From IMG/VR virus record IMGVR_UViG_3300042291_001523, positions 1 through 45,873 of that record: a DNA stretch of 45,873 bases, one strand, 5' to 3'. Every line of letters starts with the position of its first letter. Position 1 is the first letter of the stretch. Origin of the DNA: a virus. The translations under genes were made by a program, and so were the position numbers. The notes beneath the pieces were generated by a model that was not told the origin of the DNA, did no database searches, and saw only the letters and a list, made by a program, of their open reading frames with translations. This document shows, piece by piece, positions 45,728 to 45,873 of the stretch.

Positions 45728-45873
45728 AAGTTTTTTAACAAGTCTTTCCATCGGAACAAGATGATGGTCGAGCAATGTTATTTTTTCATCTTCCATTCTC
45801 TTGTTTCTTAGAACAGAGTTAAGTGGACGATGAGCTGGTCTTTGGCTGCGGATGTCTTCAGTTTTTACGGGTT
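45719..45873 (-). CDS. RmlD-like sugar-nucleotide reductase, C-terminal part (5' end outside window)
   Basis: The minus strand is open from the window edge to a TGA at 45719. The C-terminus PVKTEDIRSQRPAHRPLNSV, then RNKRM and LVPMERLVKKLL, resembles the end of dTDP-4-dehydrorhamnose reductases (RPAxxxLxNxRM). This suggests glycan or nucleotide-sugar genes beyond the window. Its stop overlaps the convergent Rpf-like gene by nine bases. Confidence 0.5.
   Translation of the reverse strand, partial: PVKTEDIRSQRPAHRPLNSVLRNKRMEDEKITLLDHHLVPMERLVKKLLA

Noticed and set aside
1-45873. tRNA genes, integrase and attachment site
   Set aside because: I looked for T-loop-like sequences and clover-leaf arms and for recombinase motifs and saw none; a tRNAscan-SE run on the full genome would be decisive.

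Overview
The window looks like a 45.9 kb piece of a tailed actinobacteriophage genome, cut at both ends. The left edge lies inside an acidic repeat protein gene and the right edge inside an RmlD-like sugar gene. The host assignment rests on a WhiB-family regulator (7704-8054), a DUF2746-type holin-like gene beside an M15-type endolysin, an Rpf-like muralytic enzyme, a DUF4314 gene, several leaderless promoters and an actinobacterial-type SOS box. Base composition looks intermediate, so the host need not be a very high-GC actinobacterium. I saw no integrase, capsid, portal, terminase large subunit, DNA polymerase or tRNA gene here.

Layout. (1) 1-3.1 kb, plus strand: repeat protein, endolysin, holin-like and small membrane proteins (lysis cassette). 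(2) 3.1-8.7 kb: short blocks on both strands with winged-helix and ribbon-helix-helix regulators, a metallophosphoesterase, a proteasome beta-subunit-like Ntn hydrolase and WhiB. (3) 8.9-13.2 kb, minus strand: a helicase-loader-like and a replication-initiation-like gene, then small genes and a MazG/DUF1599-like nucleotide enzyme. (4) 13.3-14.1 kb, plus strand: a helicase-associated-domain/HTH protein behind an SOS box, and a membrane protein. (5) 14.2-31 kb, mostly minus strand: a MoxR-type AAA+ ATPase with a metallopeptidase-VWA partner, an XRE regulator, a ParA-like ATPase, a LysM membrane protein and many small accessory genes. (6) 31.2-33.7 kb, plus strand: small conserved actinophage genes. 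(7) 34-42.4 kb: SNF2 helicase, DUF932 protein and further accessory genes in both directions. (8) 42.4-43.6 kb: a strand-asymmetric GATG/GTAG simple-repeat tract. (9) 43.9-45.9 kb: small plus-strand genes and a secreted Rpf-lysozyme-like fusion.

The most unusual feature is the regulatory layout of the 11.3-40.8 kb accessory region. About 65 copies of an 11-13 bp motif (GAGTAGATAAC core) occur there, and I found none in the flanking 11 kb on the left or 5 kb on the right. Copies follow the direction of transcription. They abut the -35 box of about 20 near-identical promoters (TTGNAA, 17 bp spacer starting GTCTGTAC, TACNNT), sit at gene junctions where they supply stop codons, form perfect inverted pairs, and lie in the loop of a terminator hairpin. 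A second motif (GAGAGATAAGT) can replace the first beside the -35 box and flanks a two-hairpin GC-rich cassette present about ten times. A third motif (CTTCCACCACCGTCAA) occurs about nine times, always in one orientation. The arrangement resembles the repressor/stoperator system of cluster A mycobacteriophages, but with different sequences and many separately promoted small operons. All counts were made by eye.
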